This document shows, one piece after another, positions 54,719-55,458 of a DNA stretch of 55,458 nucleotides. The notes under the pieces are model-generated. The model did not search any database and had not been told where the DNA came from. It worked only from the letters and a program-made list of their open reading frames with translations. Where the stretch lies: the NCBI GenBank assembly GCA_011947345.1, contig JAAVTG010000469.1, positions 1 to 55,458 of the forward strand, written 5' to 3'. Source of the stretch: Phytophthora quininea. Its lineage: Eukaryota > Oomycota > Peronosporomycetes > Peronosporales > Peronosporaceae. How positions within the stretch are numbered: the first letter of the stretch is position 1; the number at the start of each line of letters is the position of its first letter. A program made the translations under genes and the position numbers.

Positions 54719-55458
54719 TCAGATGGAAACCTCGGTTGAGTCAGACTGCGACGACGTTGGGAATGCGTTATACGCTGCATAGCCCAATGCTTGGTCTCGA
54801 GCGGGAGCTAACGCGTCACACTTGGTCGCTTCGTTCACGCACTTGGCACAGAAGGTCATCTTCCGCTGGACTAGCTGGCCATCCAGCGCGATGAAGCTGA
54901 TGCGTCTGCGGATCTTGCATCGATGGCATACACAACCGAAGCAGAGTTTGCAGGTACCACAATCAAAGCTGCCGATGCCTTTGCTTGTCTTCTTGATGCA
55001 AGTTACACATTGATCTCTGCTGAATACGTGACCGTGGCGACAGACGGACGAGTGCCGGCGCTGCAGCATCCATGAAAGCTTCTTCATCTGCCCGCAGTAC
55101 ACGTAGTTGGTTGCAGACAGTAGCGCCGCGGCAGCCGCAGGGATCAACAAAAGCCTCAAGATCTCGCCGCCAGGATCAACCGTGCCACTCGCGAAGTTGT
55201 CGATGGCGTTGTAGCCGATCTGCCGGAAGAACCCGCAGATGGACAGGTTGCCTCGGATTGAATTCGGAAGCGGCTTGGTCTGCGGAAAGTCGACCGAATG
55301 CAGCAAGTGATACCCGACCCGGTCGCCGTTGGCGAAGTGCAAAATCCCTGTGGCTTCGATGTACACGTAGTCTCGACTCTTGACCAGGTTGGTGGATTGC
55401 AGCGGCAAATTAATCGTCATCCACTTGATAACGAGTGAGTTAAAGGGCTCCTCTTCGG
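54719..55458 (-). CDS. START-like / FYVE-like zinc-finger protein, partial
   Basis: The frame is open from the right edge (EEEPFNSLVIKWMTI) to the stop at 54,719 without a break. START-like part: NLPLQSTNLVKSRDYVYIEA, ATGILHFANGDRVGYHLLHS, GNLSICGFFRQIGYN, VDPGGEILRLLLIPAAAAAL, YCGQMKKLSWMLQRRHS. Finger: CVTC, then CKLCFGCVCHRCKIRRRISF and FCAKC, all eight Cys kept but no RRHHCR motif. A Ser-rich tail ends in EVSI. The 5' half lies outside. It is a tandem neighbour of the copy at 53.3-54.5 kb. Lipid-membrane targeting through the finger is expected from the family, not shown. Confidence 0.82.
   Translation of the reverse strand, partial: EEEPFNSLVIKWMTINLPLQSTNLVKSRDYVYIEATGILHFANGDRVGYHLLHSVDFPQTKPLPNSIRGNLSICGFFRQIGYNAIDNFASGTVDPGGEILRLLLIPAAAAALLSATNYVYCGQMKKLSWMLQRRHSSVCRHGHVFSRDQCVTCIKKTSKGIGSFDCGTCKLCFGCVCHRCKIRRRISFIALDGQLVQRKMTFCAKCVNEATKCDALAPARDQALGYAAYNAFPTSSQSDSTEVSI

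Overview
The window looks like a gene-sparse, repeat-rich stretch of an oomycete genome, most likely Phytophthora. The evidence is two secreted RxLR-dEER effector genes, a broken NLP (necrosis-inducing-like) gene, a large family of WL-rich ankyrin-repeat proteins, START-like/FYVE-like zinc-finger paralogues, short 60-70 nt introns, and decayed oomycete-type retroelements. Few genes look intact: a MutT/MTH1 NUDIX hydrolase with one short intron (about 8.0-8.6 kb), the two RxLR genes (42.25-42.86 and 44.28-44.90 kb), the 3' end of an unrecognised three-exon gene (2-386), and a START/FYVE-like gene running off the right edge (54.72 kb to the end).

Layout. 0-4 kb: the tail of a spliced gene, then two hAT transposase C-terminal remnants. 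4.3-7.1 kb: a head-to-head pair of ankyrin-family pseudogenes. 7.3-8.6 kb: a possible pogo-like transposase scrap and the MTH1 gene. 9.0-15.5 kb: an ankyrin gene split by a frameshifted tyrosine-recombinase (YR) retroelement on the minus strand (gag, reverse transcriptase, RNase H, recombinase). 15.7-17.75 kb: a long ankyrin-family pseudogene. 17.75-26.7 kb: mostly no recognisable gene, with a TA microsatellite and a Helitron-like 3' terminus. 26.8-29.3 kb: a second, more decayed YR retroelement on the plus strand. 31.2-42.5 kb: a large inverted duplication (arms of about 3.1 kb, inner spacer about 4.9 kb) carrying effector fragments and ankyrin pseudogenes, with START/FYVE pseudogenes and a cytochrome P450 fragment in the spacer. 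41.4-45.0 kb: effector cassettes with intact RxLR genes. 45.9-46.7 kb: a TTAA-flanked MITE-like element. 46.7-47.3 kb: a gag remnant. 48.1-48.7 kb: the NLP pseudogene. 49.8-55.5 kb: START/FYVE-like genes and a coiled-coil gene.

The most interesting structure is the effector locus. Three copies of a tail-to-tail effector cassette occur. In the two copies with a complete N-terminus, nearly identical promoters, signal peptides and RxLR regions are joined to two different C-terminal tails, with the alternative tail lying downstream in opposite orientation. This is what inversion or gene conversion between inverted effector segments would produce, and it may be a way of switching effector C-termini.

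Many long genes carry only one or a few single-base frameshifts. These may be true pseudogenes or uncorrected consensus errors, and the two cannot be separated from one sequence. No tRNA, rRNA or CRISPR array was found by eye.
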